A DNA stretch of 56,139 nt, taken from Bacillota bacterium (GTDB lineage Bacteria > Bacillota > UBA4882 > UBA10575). The position numbers and the translations under genes were made by a program. The stretch lies in assembly GCA_012838955.1 (NCBI GenBank), contig DUOH01000048.1, positions 1 through 56,139 on the forward strand, written 5' to 3'. Positions 1 to 8,799 of the stretch are shown piece after piece (the first letter of the stretch is position 1; every line of letters begins with the position of its first letter). Under the pieces are notes generated by a model, which searched no databases, was not told where the DNA came from, and saw only the letters and a program-made list of their open reading frames with translations.

Positions 1-2
1 GG

Positions 3-296
3 ACAAACCTATCGGAACTGGCGGCACTGGTGAAAAGATGCGCCTTAGTTATTAGTAATGACTCCGGTCCCGTGCATGTGGCCGCCGCGGTAGGCACACC
101 GACTATAACTATCTTTGGTCCATCCGATGAGATTAAATACAGACCATACGGTAAAGATCATCTGATCGTCAAATCCAATGCACCTTGCCGTCCTTGCGGG
201 AAACATGAATGTCCGTTACAGCACCATAAATGTATGAGAGATATTGGAGTTGAGGAAGTTTTGGCTCAAGTCCGGATCATATTAGGGAGGTATTAA
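3..296 (+). CDS. Glycosyltransferase family 9 (heptosyltransferase-like), C-terminal fragment cut by window start
   Basis: The reading frame is open from base 3, so the gene starts outside the window; an internal GTG at position 30 is not the real start. About 97 residues are visible. They carry the GT9 C-terminal signature SNDSGPVH, where the nucleotide-sugar donor is bound, then the FGPSDEIKYRPYG segment and a Cys-rich tail (PCRPCGKHEC). GT9 enzymes transfer heptose or related sugars from ADP-activated donors to the LPS core on the cytoplasmic face of the inner membrane. The gene leads a plus-strand run of LPS glycosyltransferases, which fits that role. The acceptor cannot be told from this piece. 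Confidence 0.85.
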   Translation, partial: TNLSELAALVKRCALVISNDSGPVHVAAAVGTPTITIFGPSDEIKYRPYGKDHLIVKSNAPCRPCGKHECPLQHHKCMRDIGVEEVLAQVRIILGRY

Positions 297-438
297 AAAC
301 CTCATCCTTTAAATAGAGACATTCCACTTTGATGAATCCTAAAGGCGTCTTTTGCGATAACAAATACTGCAGCGATCCACAGAAAAGTCTGCCGTTAAAT
401 GATCTGGAATTGCTATTTATTTTTATGGAGGTGACACA

Positions 439-1185
439 GTGAAAAAAATCGGTGCCCTGATCCTAACATATAATGAAGAACAAAAAATAAGAGACTGTTT
501 GGAGAGTGTTAGTTGGGTGGATGAAATCGTTATTGTGGACTCATATAGCACCGATCGAACGGTTGAAATCTGCCAACAGTATACAAGTAAAATCTTCAGC
601 CGAAGCTTTGATGATTTCTCTGCGCAACGTAACTTCGGACTGGAGAAGATCAATACTGATTGGGTTCTCGTCATTGATGCGGATGAGAGAGTAACACCGG
701 AATTACGCGCTGAAATATTGAAAGAGATTTCCTCACCTAGACATGACGCTTTTTTTATTCCCCGCAAGAATTATTTCCTGGGAAAATGGATTAAATATTG
801 TGGGTGGTATCCCGATTACACGCTAAGACTTTTTAAAAAAACCGATAAAAGATATACTAAAAGAGTTCATGAAACTATTGACTATGAGAACACAGGAAAA
901 TTTAAAAACAACTTAATCCACCTGACCTATAAAGATCTTTCCCACTACATGCATAAAATGGAGAAATATGCTACATTATGGGCTGAGGAAAAATATGCTT
1001 CCGGAAAAAAAGTGACACTCCTAAAAATTATATTCAGATCTATATTTGAGTTTATCAAATTATACTTTCTTAAACTCGGGATCCTCTTAGGCTCTCCGGG
1101 GTTTGTCTTATCTGTAGTCTCTACATACTATACTTTCTTCAAATACATTAAATTATGGGAAAAATATTACTGCACGACAAAGTAA
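439..1185 (+). CDS. Glycosyltransferase family 2, WaaE/KdtX-like LPS core glycosyltransferase
   Basis: A 248-residue GT-A fold enzyme with the GT2 N-terminus ALILTYNEE, the first nucleotide-binding Asp in VIVDSYSTD and the metal-binding DAD at residues 80-82 (VIDADER). The overall pattern, including FSAQRNFGLE, is that of WaaE/KdtX-type proteins, which add a glucose-like sugar to the inner core. The C-terminal 60 residues are hydrophobic and basic and probably sit at the inner membrane. The start is GTG at 439, preceded by GGAGGTG at 427-433. It lies 142 bases after the GT9 fragment and before a GT4 enzyme and the O-antigen ligase, so it probably belongs to core assembly. The exact sugar is an inference I cannot make. 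Confidence 0.82.
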   Translation: MKKIGALILTYNEEQKIRDCLESVSWVDEIVIVDSYSTDRTVEICQQYTSKIFSRSFDDFSAQRNFGLEKINTDWVLVIDADERVTPELRAEILKEISSPRHDAFFIPRKNYFLGKWIKYCGWYPDYTLRLFKKTDKRYTKRVHETIDYENTGKFKNNLIHLTYKDLSHYMHKMEKYATLWAEEKYASGKKVTLLKIIFRSIFEFIKLYFLKLGILLGSPGFVLSVVSTYYTFFKYIKLWEKYYCTTK

Positions 1186-1257
1186 GGTTCTTTCGGTGTT
1201 TCAAAAACGAATCCCTATTGACGCTGGATTTAATACTATACAAACAGGTGATCATTG

Positions 1258-2352
1258 ATGAAAAAACAGAAAATCATCCATTTTGTCTATGGCGGTGGTA
1301 GTGGGGCTACCTTGAAAGCGGAAGAAATCGCTATTGGGAACAAACAGGGAAATTTCTTCGAGCCTTATATGGTATACCACGGCCAAGCTAAAAACAAGCA
1401 GACTAAGAGCGATTATGGGATCCCATTCTGGGAAGTTGAGGCCCAGCGAAAGATGGAGCTTATAAAAGAACTTACAAAGGTCATCAAGGAGATCAACCCT
1501 GATATCGTAATTTCCCATGGATATAAGGAACATATCTTTGGAAGAATTGCGTCACTTAGAGCCAAGGTTCCAATCATCATTCAAGTGGAGCATAATTCCC
1601 AACCTTATGCCATCCTTTATTATTTACTATCGTTCGTTCTTTCTTTTTTTACCAACAGAATCATCTGCGTTTCCCATGCTGTAAAAGAACACTTGCTAAA
1701 TTTATTCTTTTTTAACAAACACAAAATGCACGTTATTTATAATGGATTCTATATAGACAGATTTTTTAATGAAACGCCACTTACATCCCGTTTACCTGGC
1801 GTACTGATGATTGCCCGTTTTTCCTCGCAAAAGGATCATATTACCCTAATCAAAGCAGCAAAGATTATGAAGGATAAAAAGAAGAGCTGTCCCATTTATT
1901 TCATTGGGGACGGCTCAAGAAAACATTTTGATAAAAGCCAAAAGTTAGTGGAAAAACTGGGATTGGAAGATACCGTGCATTTCTTGGGCAGAAGAGAAGA
2001 TGTGCCGGAACTTCTGGCTAAGTATCAAATCTCTGTTTTATCTACTCACTATGAAGGATTGTCCGGAGTGATCATGGAAGCAATGGCAGCGGGGAATGTA
2101 GTAATTGCCACTAACGCTCCAGGGGTAACGGAATTGATTACTCACGAGAAAACAGGTTTCCTGGTTCCCCCAAAATCTCCAGAAATTCTGGCGGATCGAA
2201 TCATCTCAGTTCTTGAGCACCCGGAGAAGTATACCCAAATTGTTGAAAGCGCTCAAAAGTATATTTTAGAGAATTTTAATGTTGATATTATGGTAAAAAA
2301 CTATGAGCAGGTTTTTCGGGAAGAATATTCGAAATATATCAATAAGAAATAA
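1258..2352 (+). CDS. Glycosyltransferase family 4 (GT-B), LPS core or O-chain assembly
   Basis: A 364-residue GT-B retaining glycosyltransferase. The glycine-rich donor loop GGGSGAT is near residue 12, the second Rossmann domain starts near VLMIARFSSQKDH (about residue 182), and the GT4 E-x7-E pair is E266 and E274 (YEGLSGVIMEAM), followed by GVTELI. It has no signal peptide or transmembrane helix, so it acts in the cytoplasm or at the membrane face. I chose ATG 1258 over the overlapping TTG 1255 because AGGTG at 1246-1250 is then 7 bases away. It sits between the WaaE-like GT2 and the ligase, so an outer-core role is likely; the sugar is unknown. Confidence 0.82.
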   Translation: MKKQKIIHFVYGGGSGATLKAEEIAIGNKQGNFFEPYMVYHGQAKNKQTKSDYGIPFWEVEAQRKMELIKELTKVIKEINPDIVISHGYKEHIFGRIASLRAKVPIIIQVEHNSQPYAILYYLLSFVLSFFTNRIICVSHAVKEHLLNLFFFNKHKMHVIYNGFYIDRFFNETPLTSRLPGVLMIARFSSQKDHITLIKAAKIMKDKKKSCPIYFIGDGSRKHFDKSQKLVEKLGLEDTVHFLGRREDVPELLAKYQISVLSTHYEGLSGVIMEAMAAGNVVIATNAPGVTELITHEKTGFLVPPKSPEILADRIISVLEHPEKYTQIVESAQKYILENFNVDIMVKNYEQVFREEYSKYINKK

Positions 2353-2385
2353 AATTATGAATAAGATTAGAAGCGAGGTGCCCCC

Positions 2386-3594
2386 ATGAATAAAGAGAGG
2401 ATAGTAACATTCCTGGAAAAAGGTATTATTGTGAATCTGTTCATTTTTGCCTTCAGTTGTTCATTTTCTAAAGCCTTGACCAGTACGAGCGGAGGATTTA
2501 TCTGTCTGTTCTGGTTAATAAAGTTGATTATCACAAGAGAATATAAATTCCACCTCTCCTCTATAGGCCTACCCTTTATTATCTTTATTGCCGGAATTCT
2601 AATTTCTGGAATAGACGCCTGGAATTCCGAGACAGCTGATACTTTCGGAAAATTCCTCTTATTAGCCTTGTTTTACTTTGCGGTGATAAATACAAGGATA
2701 GAATTGAAGACCATCAAATCACTTTCCCTGGTAACTTTAGCGTCTATGCTAATCTCATCCATATATGGCTTATATGAGCACTACTTCTTGCATGTAACCC
2801 GCATAAGCTCTTTCTCTGGTCCTCTGGCCTTTGGCAACCTATTAGGAATTGTTATGTTATTTACCATCTCTTTTATGCTTTGGAGCGATACAAAACAAGT
2901 TAATAAAGTGATCCTACTCTTCACTACCCTACTTTTCGGCTTAAACCTCTTATTTACCCAAGCCAGAGGGGCCTGGTTCGGATTTTTAGTGGGATTATTC
3001 GTTCTTTTCTGGCTAAAAAACAAGAAACTCCTGATCGCTTTGGCAGTATTCTGTCTTATACTTCTGTCTGCCCTACCCTCGGTTTATGTGAACCGGTTTT
3101 ACAGCAGTTTTGACAAAAATGACAACGCAACCCGCCTAACTCTATGGAAAGCGGCTCTCCAGATGTTCTGGGATCACCCAATCAACGGTGTGGGTATAGA
3201 GAACTTCTCACATTTATGCGAGACAAAATACACTAAAGGTAAGGATTTAGCCACAACTGTTCATGCTCATAACAACGTCCTTCATTATATGGCTGAGATG
3301 GGCATCATAGGTTTACTCTCCTTTACCTGGTTAATGTTAGCGGTACTCAGACTACTCTATCAAAACTATAAACATAACCCGGATTTGAATTGGCACCTTT
3401 TTTTCCTTGCTTCTTTCTGTGGAATCATTGTCTTTAATATTCAAGGTCTAACTGAAAACACATTTGCCGATGCTGAAACAGCGCGCTTCTTCTGGTATCT
3501 ACTCGGTCTAAATATGGGAATCGTCAATAACTTCCAACAAAATCTCGTAAAAGATCAAATACTCTCCCCGGCACGGGAAGTGAAAACTATATGA
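2386..3594 (+). CDS. O-antigen ligase/polymerase family protein (WaaL-like)
   Basis: A 402-residue polytopic membrane protein with about ten to twelve hydrophobic helices. The Wzy_C/O-antigen ligase signature is present: RGAWFGFLVGLF in the middle, then a periplasmic loop with TLWKAALQMFWDHPINGVGIENF and the conserved HAHNNVLHYMAEMGIIGL. WaaL enzymes join undecaprenyl-linked O-chain to lipid A-core at the periplasmic face of the inner membrane, and the neighbouring core glycosyltransferases support that use. Wzy polymerases share the same fold and cannot be excluded. ATG 2386 has GAGGTG about 8 bases upstream. It ends the plus-strand LPS run and converges on a minus-strand GT9 gene with 91 bases between them, in which I see no terminator. 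Confidence 0.8.
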   Translation: MNKERIVTFLEKGIIVNLFIFAFSCSFSKALTSTSGGFICLFWLIKLIITREYKFHLSSIGLPFIIFIAGILISGIDAWNSETADTFGKFLLLALFYFAVINTRIELKTIKSLSLVTLASMLISSIYGLYEHYFLHVTRISSFSGPLAFGNLLGIVMLFTISFMLWSDTKQVNKVILLFTTLLFGLNLLFTQARGAWFGFLVGLFVLFWLKNKKLLIALAVFCLILLSALPSVYVNRFYSSFDKNDNATRLTLWKAALQMFWDHPINGVGIENFSHLCETKYTKGKDLATTVHAHNNVLHYMAEMGIIGLLSFTWLMLAVLRLLYQNYKHNPDLNWHLFFLASFCGIIVFNIQGLTENTFADAETARFFWYLLGLNMGIVNNFQQNLVKDQILSPAREVKTI

Positions 3595-3685
3595 CCGGCT
3601 AACCATAAACTCTCATAGAATCTAATCATTACTCAAGAGTGAAATGCCGGGAGCATGATTCCAAGAGAATAGTAAACATACAAAT

Positions 3686-4753
3686 TCATAGTAAGGGTTG
3701 AATTCTCTCCCAAACAGTTTCGGCACTTAACCCTCTTAAACAAACCATGGACTTACATCTTCTTTTTAAGCAAGGTTGGCAGGGATAACCGGCCTGTATC
3801 ACCGCAGCGTTTTCCTGATAAGGTCCAGTCTTCGCCGGACTAGTCGGTCCAAACCAGGCAACTACCTGAGTGCCTACAGCCACTGCCAAATGCATGGGAC
3901 CGGTATCCCCGCCTATGTATAACTCCGCCTGCCGCAATAAGACCGCTACTTCTCTAAGATTTAGTTTTTCTACGGCGTCTACGGGCCGGGTTTTCATCAA
4001 TGAGCTGACTTCCTCTGCCAGTGCTTTATCTTGAGTTGAGCCGATCAAGACTACTTTTCCATATGCGCTCAGGCGATCGGCTATTGCCGCCATGCCTTGA
4101 GCTGTCCAGCATTTATTCGGCCAGCTTGTACCCGGCGCTAAGCAAAAGTACCTCTCTGTAATTTTGTGGTCAGCTAAAAATCCCCTGATTGTCTGCTCTT
4201 CTTTACTGAAATCCGGCAAAATAAATTCTTTATTTCTGTATTCTACTCCTAGCCTCTGTACCAAATTCATCTGCCAGTCCACAAAATGCATCTCGCTTTT
4301 AGGGGGCGGAATCTGTCTCGTTAAAAAAAACCTGCTTCCTTCTCTGTACCGGCCATAGCCGATTCTCTCCTCCGCCCCGGACAATAAAGCAACTACTCCA
4401 CTTTTAAAAAGGTTGTGCATATCAAGGGCCAAGTCAAAACGTTCCTGTTTTAACTCCTCTTTTACCCTGTCCAAAAGGTTTTTTACCTTCTTAAAATTCC
4501 TTTGCCTTACCGCGTTTTTTATCTCTTTTTTCGGAAAAATGAAAAACCTGTCTATCTCAGGATGCCCCTGTAAAAGACTGTAGGACGCCTCCTCCAAAAT
4601 CCAACCAATATAAGCGTTAGGCCGCCTTTGTCTCAGGGCATGCACAGCAGGTAAGGTCTCAATAACATCCCCAATCGCGCTCAACCTAATAATCAAAATC
4701 CTTTTATACCGGTTTATATTGATTTCCTTCTCCGTTTGTCTCAGGTCCTTCAT
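3686..4753 (-). CDS. Glycosyltransferase family 9, heptosyltransferase-like (WaaC/RfaF family)
   Basis: A 355-residue GT9 enzyme. The N-terminal domain opens with KRILIIRLSAIGDVIETLPAVHALR, whose Gly-Asp contacts the acceptor in heptosyltransferases. The C-terminal domain has APGTSWPNKCW and the ADP-sugar site GGDTGPMHLAVAVG, then a Cys-rich tail (PCQPCLKRRCKSMVC) like that of the first GT9. It should add heptose from ADP-heptose to the Kdo-lipid A core. Met at 4753 was chosen because GGAG (complement of 4762-4765) lies 8 bases away; the longer form from 4772-4774 lacks an SD. It follows hldA and hldC, the genes that make ADP-heptose, so substrate and enzyme are encoded together. Confidence 0.85.
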   Translation of the reverse strand: MKDLRQTEKEININRYKRILIIRLSAIGDVIETLPAVHALRQRRPNAYIGWILEEASYSLLQGHPEIDRFFIFPKKEIKNAVRQRNFKKVKNLLDRVKEELKQERFDLALDMHNLFKSGVVALLSGAEERIGYGRYREGSRFFLTRQIPPPKSEMHFVDWQMNLVQRLGVEYRNKEFILPDFSKEEQTIRGFLADHKITERYFCLAPGTSWPNKCWTAQGMAAIADRLSAYGKVVLIGSTQDKALAEEVSSLMKTRPVDAVEKLNLREVAVLLRQAELYIGGDTGPMHLAVAVGTQVVAWFGPTSPAKTGPYQENAAVIQAGYPCQPCLKRRCKSMVCLRGLSAETVWERIQPLL

Positions 4754-4832
4754 GCCATAAACTCCATCTTCCATCTATACAAGTATTTGTGGGTTAAAAT
4801 CTTGACCAGCGGGTAAACATTACTAAAGCACA

Positions 4833-5816
4833 TTATATACCCAAACCCAAATGTTCTTTTATTTCTGTCAAGGATACGGTAGCAGTTCCCAATTTACGCA
4901 CGACCAATCCAGCGGCGATATTGGCAAATTTAGCAGCCTCCAAGGGTTCCATTCCTGCCAGCAACCCTAAAGTGATCGCAGCCACCACAGTATCTCCGGC
5001 TCCACTGACATCGAATACCTCCAGCCTATTGTGGGCGGGAATCAGTTGCATGCCGCTATGGGGGCAGAACAAAGCCATCCCCTGATCACCGAGGGTAATC
5101 AAGATAAGTTCGGCGCCGGTCTCTCCGAGTAACCGCTTCCCCGCTTCTTCCAATTCAGTATGGTTAGAGATTTTTCTTGCTACCGCTTCCTCGGCTTCAG
5201 CTAAATTCGGGGTGCTCAAGGTGACACCCTGAAACTCTTTTACGCGGTGCCGGGAATCGATAATCACTTTTTTCCCTGCTTTTTGCGAGCTAAGTGATAA
5301 ATCCATCAAGAATCGCAAGGGAATGACAGGTAAGTGATAATCAGAGATGATCACAGCCTCCACCTGTTTCAAGAAGTTACTTGATTGATCCCAAAGCTCT
5401 GCCAATTCCCTCTCTCCCAACGGTTTCCGTGGCAAACGGTCCAACCGTAAAACCTGTTGCCTGACAGTATGCTCGCCTTGGGCAAGGATCCGCCGTTTGG
5501 TGGTAGTGAAAAGTCCATCTACACACAAGATGCCTTCAGTTTGTATTCGCGATTTTTCCAAAAAAGCCAGAAGCATAGTACCGGATTCATCTTTCCCTAC
5601 CACACTGAGGGGAAAGGCTTTACCTTGTAAGGCCATTATGTTGTTTACTACATTTCCAGCGCCGCCAGGAACCAGCTTTTCCCGTTCAAATTCTACAATA
5701 GGAATAGGGGCCTCTCGCGACATTCGACGAATAGTACCATACTCATATATATCGGCGATAAAGTCTCCACAAACCATCACCGGTTGATTGATGATGTTAT
5801 TAATCCTGTCTATCAT
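4833..5816 (-). CDS. hldA: D-glycero-beta-D-manno-heptose-7-phosphate kinase (RfaE1/HldA)
   Basis: A 327-residue PfkB-family sugar kinase. The N-terminal PfkB pattern GGAGNVVNNI is at 51-60, and the ATP site with the catalytic Asp is DVSGAGDTVVAA, D275. MSREAPIPIVEFERE is typical of RfaE kinases. It phosphorylates heptose-7-phosphate at C1 in the ADP-L-glycero-beta-D-manno-heptose pathway for LPS. In enteric bacteria this domain is fused to the adenylyltransferase as HldE; here the two are separate genes, with hldC 33 bases upstream. The start ATG at 5814-5816 has a perfect GAGGAGG close upstream. Its neighbours are all heptose or Kdo genes. Confidence 0.93.
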   Translation of the reverse strand: MIDRINNIINQPVMVCGDFIADIYEYGTIRRMSREAPIPIVEFEREKLVPGGAGNVVNNIMALQGKAFPLSVVGKDESGTMLLAFLEKSRIQTEGILCVDGLFTTTKRRILAQGEHTVRQQVLRLDRLPRKPLGERELAELWDQSSNFLKQVEAVIISDYHLPVIPLRFLMDLSLSSQKAGKKVIIDSRHRVKEFQGVTLSTPNLAEAEEAVARKISNHTELEEAGKRLLGETGAELILITLGDQGMALFCPHSGMQLIPAHNRLEVFDVSGAGDTVVAAITLGLLAGMEPLEAAKFANIAAGLVVRKLGTATVSLTEIKEHLGLGI

Positions 5817-5849
5817 TGGTCCTCCTCATAATCCAGGCACACTAAAGAG

Positions 5850-6323
5850 TTACTTTAAGCCTTTAATTCTTCTAATTATTTCGGTAGTGGAGATCCCCGC
5901 CACTACCGGGATAAAACAAACCCTTACGCCTAACCGGGTAATGGTTTCCTTCTCCGGCAGACTGTCTAAAGTATAGTCTCCACCTTTCACATAATAATCA
6001 GGATGTATTGTTTCCAATAAAGTATCGACCGTGGGCTCATCAAAAACGGTCACATAATCCACAGGTTTTAAAGCCGCTACTAATTGGGCCCGATCTGCTT
6101 GAGGAATTAGTGGCCGCTGTTCTCCTTTGAGCCGCCTGACAGAGTAATCACTGTTAATGCCGACAATCAGTAGATCTCCCATTTTTTTCGCTTCGTAAAA
6201 AGTTCTTAGATGCCCGGCATGTAACAAATCAAAGCAGCCATTGGTTAAAACTACTTTAACCTTTTTTCGCTGCCACTCCTTCACTAATCCCTTGAGCTCT
6301 TCTTTAGATATTATCAATCCCAT
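5850..6323 (-). CDS. hldC: D-glycero-beta-D-manno-heptose 1-phosphate adenylyltransferase (RfaE2/HldC)
   Basis: A 157-residue nucleotidyltransferase of the cytidylyltransferase fold. The HxGH motif is LLHAGH (H35 and H38) after VVLTNGCFD, and the C-terminal signature GISTTEIIRRI is typical of RfaE2. It converts heptose-1-phosphate and ATP to ADP-heptose. I place the start at ATG 6321-6323, which gives the usual family length; an upstream in-frame Met would add 12 non-conserved residues. The first 20 bases overlap the end of the frameshifted heptosyltransferase, so translation of the two is probably coupled. If ribosomes follow the broken frame of that gene and stop early, hldC expression may drop. 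Confidence 0.92.
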   Translation of the reverse strand: MGLIISKEELKGLVKEWQRKKVKVVLTNGCFDLLHAGHLRTFYEAKKMGDLLIVGINSDYSVRRLKGEQRPLIPQADRAQLVAALKPVDYVTVFDEPTVDTLLETIHPDYYVKGGDYTLDSLPEKETITRLGVRVCFIPVVAGISTTEIIRRIKGLK

Positions 6324-7324
6324 CCTCGTCCCCCTGTGCCTCTGTAAATCTCTCATCAATAGCTTTAATTACTGTTTCCAGAGCAATCCGCCTGGTATCT
6401 GTCCCTTCATCCGGTGTTAAGGCCCATGACAGCCGCTGGTATGGTCCATAACGCACAGGTGAGGTGGGCCCCATGAACATAACCACCCGCTTCCCTAAAG
6501 CAACCGCCATGTGTAGAGGCCCGGTATCTCCCCCCCAGCACTACTGTGGATAATTTCATTAATCCGGCAGTGGTCAACAGATCCGCTTTTCCAGCCGCCA
6601 CCGGAAACCTGGCCTCCACTTCCCGTAATCGCCGACGCTCGTCAGGCGCTCCGCCAAACAAGACTTGTATTCCTCGTTTTCTGTGATATTCCGCTACTTG
6701 GATCTGTTTTTCCAGAGGCCAATCTTTATTAGGATCAGACGTAAATGGCTGAATAAACAAGAGCGGACGCTTTGGCGCGATCCCAAACTCTTCCAACAAA
6801 GAGCCGGCTTTCTCAATATATTCATGAGGTACTTGAAACTGATTTTTTATTCCCAAAGGTTTCAGCCCGCCTTTTTTTACTAATTCCACATATTTATCGG
6901 CGTTATGTATGTGCTCTGTTGCTTTGTATACTCTTGTATAATAGAAAGAGCGGACCCGGCTCCTTTTTCTTTTAATCATTCCCCACCGCTCCATAGCTCT
7001 GCTTACTAACGCTAAAAGCGCAGTCTCTCCAGAACTCGTAAAGTCGATGACCAATTGATACTTTCCCCGCCGGACCGTGGTAATTAATTTGAGCGTCTCC
7101 GAAAGCATCTGCTTATATGAAGCTCCGTGATATACTTGACGATCTATGGTAAGCACCTGATCTAAGCCGGGAAATCCTTGATAGATCTGGGCATTCTGCT
7201 TGGCAACTAAAAAAGTTAATGTAGCCTCGGGGTATGCCTCTCTAACCACATGATAAGCAGGGAGAGTAAATAAATTATCCCCAATTCCATACATCCATTG
7301 GATTAACAGAATATTATCGTACAT
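6304..7324 (-). pseudogene. Glycosyltransferase family 9 heptosyltransferase, frameshifted at a G7 tract
   Basis: Two frames together make one normal GT9 protein of about 339 residues. The first (7324 down to about 6535) starts MYDNILLIQWMYGIGDNLFTLPAYH and contains FIQPFTSDPNKDW and LFGGAPDE. The second (from about 6537 to 6304) supplies TGPLHMAVALGKRVVMFMGPTSPVRYGPYQ. The break is exactly at the conserved donor motif GGDTGP, inside a run of seven Gs on the coding strand (bases 6530-6536). With six Gs the frame would read LGGDTGPLHMA. As written, the protein stops at 6407 without its donor site. ATG 7322-7324 has AAGGTG upstream. It may be a true mutation, a phase-variable switch or a homopolymer sequencing error. 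Confidence 0.85.
6530..6536 (-). repeat. G7 homopolymer tract inside the GT9 coding region
   Basis: Seven Cs on the plus strand, read as seven Gs in the gene, sit at codons for the Gly-Gly of the GGDTGP motif. One G too many shifts the frame. Neither of the two other GT9 genes in this window uses such a tract at the same motif, so the run is a codon choice and not required by the protein. Confidence 0.9.
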
Positions 7325-7414
7325 CTAAGTCACCTTCGTAAAAAATTGAATTTAAATTCCCTGCATTCAACCGGACTTTGCTTTATAATAATTAATAGAT
7401 TAAAGCCGCAATAT

Positions 7415-8734
7415 TTATATCCTTCCCGTGAGCCCTTGTGCTTTTAAAATCTCTATCGTCCGTTTGGTGGCGCCATTATTAGCCAACACAGCAGCCCGCG
7501 CCTTTTTACCCAGCTCTTCTCGGAGCTTTTGATCGTTGGCCAAACGCAAAAACTCCCTACTTAGCTCTAGGGCGTTATGAACGGTAAAACCCGCCCCTGC
7601 CTTCTCCAACAGTTCCTGACTGTCCCGGAAATTATACATATACTCTCCGTAAAGAGCTACTTTAGACAGGAGCGCTGCTTCCAACAGGTTGTGCCCGCCT
7701 ACCGGCACCAGACTGCCTCCCACAAATACTACAGTACTAAGGGCATAAGCCAGTTTTAGTTCCCCATAAGTATCCAGCAGAAGCAGATCAATGGGTGCTA
7801 ACGCCACCTCTCCCTGGAGGATCCGGGTACGCTTCATCCATTGATAAGGAGACTTCGCCAATAACCGCTCTATGCTTTCCACCCGTTCCAGGTGACGGGG
7901 GGCCAAAATCAACAAGGCATCCGGAAGGTTCTTCTTAATTTCAGCAAAAGCGGACAAAATAATCTCATCTTCACCATGATGTGTACTTCCTGCTGTTAGC
8001 ACTGGAGCTTCTCTTCTTAGATTCAGAGGCCTGGAAAATTCTTCTTTCTTTTCCTGGCTTACTTCAGTAATCTCTTGATCAAACTTAATGTTCCCGGTCA
8101 CTGTCACTCGTTCTGTCGGCGCCCCTAAAGAAATAAACCTCTCTTTGTCCAGCCCGGACTGGACACAGTAATAATCCACTAATCCCAGAAGTGAACTATA
8201 AAACCCTGTTTTTTTCAGTCTTTTATAAGAACGATCCCCCAGCCGTCCATTGACGATAAAGACTTTCACTCCGTCTCTCTTCGCCTGCCGGAGTACGTTT
8301 GGCCAGAGCTCGGTCTCGATTAGGATTAAAACATCCGGTCGCAGCCGACGGAAAAATCTCCGTACCACCCAAGGGTGGTCATAAGGAAAGAATCCGATTA
8401 ACTCCGCTACCCCTGTCAACAACCGGCGGGCCGTCTTATGTCCGGTCTGAGTTGTGCAAGTGAAAACCACTGCCCATCCAGAGAATTCTCTCTTGAATTC
8501 CTGCAAAAATGTTGCGGCCAGCATGGTCTCCCCCACAGAAGAAGCTTGTACCCAGACCACCGGTCTACCTCTGAGTTTTTCCGTTTCTTCCCGGGAAAAA
8601 CGGTGAAAATAAGGCGCCACCGATCTGCCTTTCAATTTCAGGCTAATCGCCCACAAAGGAAGAAAAATCACGGTGAAAATAGATAACAGAAGATTATATA
8701 AATAAAAAAACACTGACCAACATTGCTCCTTCAT
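7415..8734 (-). CDS. waaA: 3-deoxy-D-manno-octulosonic acid (Kdo) transferase
   Basis: A 439-residue GT30 enzyme (KdtA/WaaA) that transfers Kdo from CMP-Kdo to the lipid IVA precursor. An N-terminal membrane anchor (residues 8-33) is followed by VWVQASSVGET, with the catalytic Glu at E69. Further signatures are LIETELWPN, VNGRLGDRSY, TGNIKFD, AGSTHHGEDE and VGGSLVPVGGHNLLEA. The annotated ATG has no clear SD upstream; an AAGGAG lies just inside the frame at codons 2-3, so the real start could be the GTG eight codons in. It opens the run waaA-GT9-hldC-hldA-GT9, consistent with inner-core synthesis in one transcript. Confidence 0.94.
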   Translation of the reverse strand: MKEQCWSVFFYLYNLLLSIFTVIFLPLWAISLKLKGRSVAPYFHRFSREETEKLRGRPVVWVQASSVGETMLAATFLQEFKREFSGWAVVFTCTTQTGHKTARRLLTGVAELIGFFPYDHPWVVRRFFRRLRPDVLILIETELWPNVLRQAKRDGVKVFIVNGRLGDRSYKRLKKTGFYSSLLGLVDYYCVQSGLDKERFISLGAPTERVTVTGNIKFDQEITEVSQEKKEEFSRPLNLRREAPVLTAGSTHHGEDEIILSAFAEIKKNLPDALLILAPRHLERVESIERLLAKSPYQWMKRTRILQGEVALAPIDLLLLDTYGELKLAYALSTVVFVGGSLVPVGGHNLLEAALLSKVALYGEYMYNFRDSQELLEKAGAGFTVHNALELSREFLRLANDQKLREELGKKARAAVLANNGATKRTIEILKAQGLTGRI

Positions 8735-8763
8735 TAAAATCTACAAGTCATTCTGAAAAGCGA

Positions 8764-8792
8764 CTAATAATTCCTTCGGTTCTTTGAGACAA
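8764..8792 (-). promoter_or_regulatory. Possible sigma-A promoter for waaA
   Basis: On the minus strand TTGTCT and TATTAG are separated by 17 bases; each matches four of six consensus bases. The site is in the 65-base divergent gap before waaA and ends close to the PAP2 start. Both hexamers are weak, so this is tentative. Confidence 0.3.
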
Positions 8793-8799
8793 TCATAAT

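Noticed and set aside
7325-7414. Promoter TTGCGG-18-TATAAA before the frameshifted GT9 gene
   Set aside because: Only three of six -35 matches in an AT-rich gap; could be chance.
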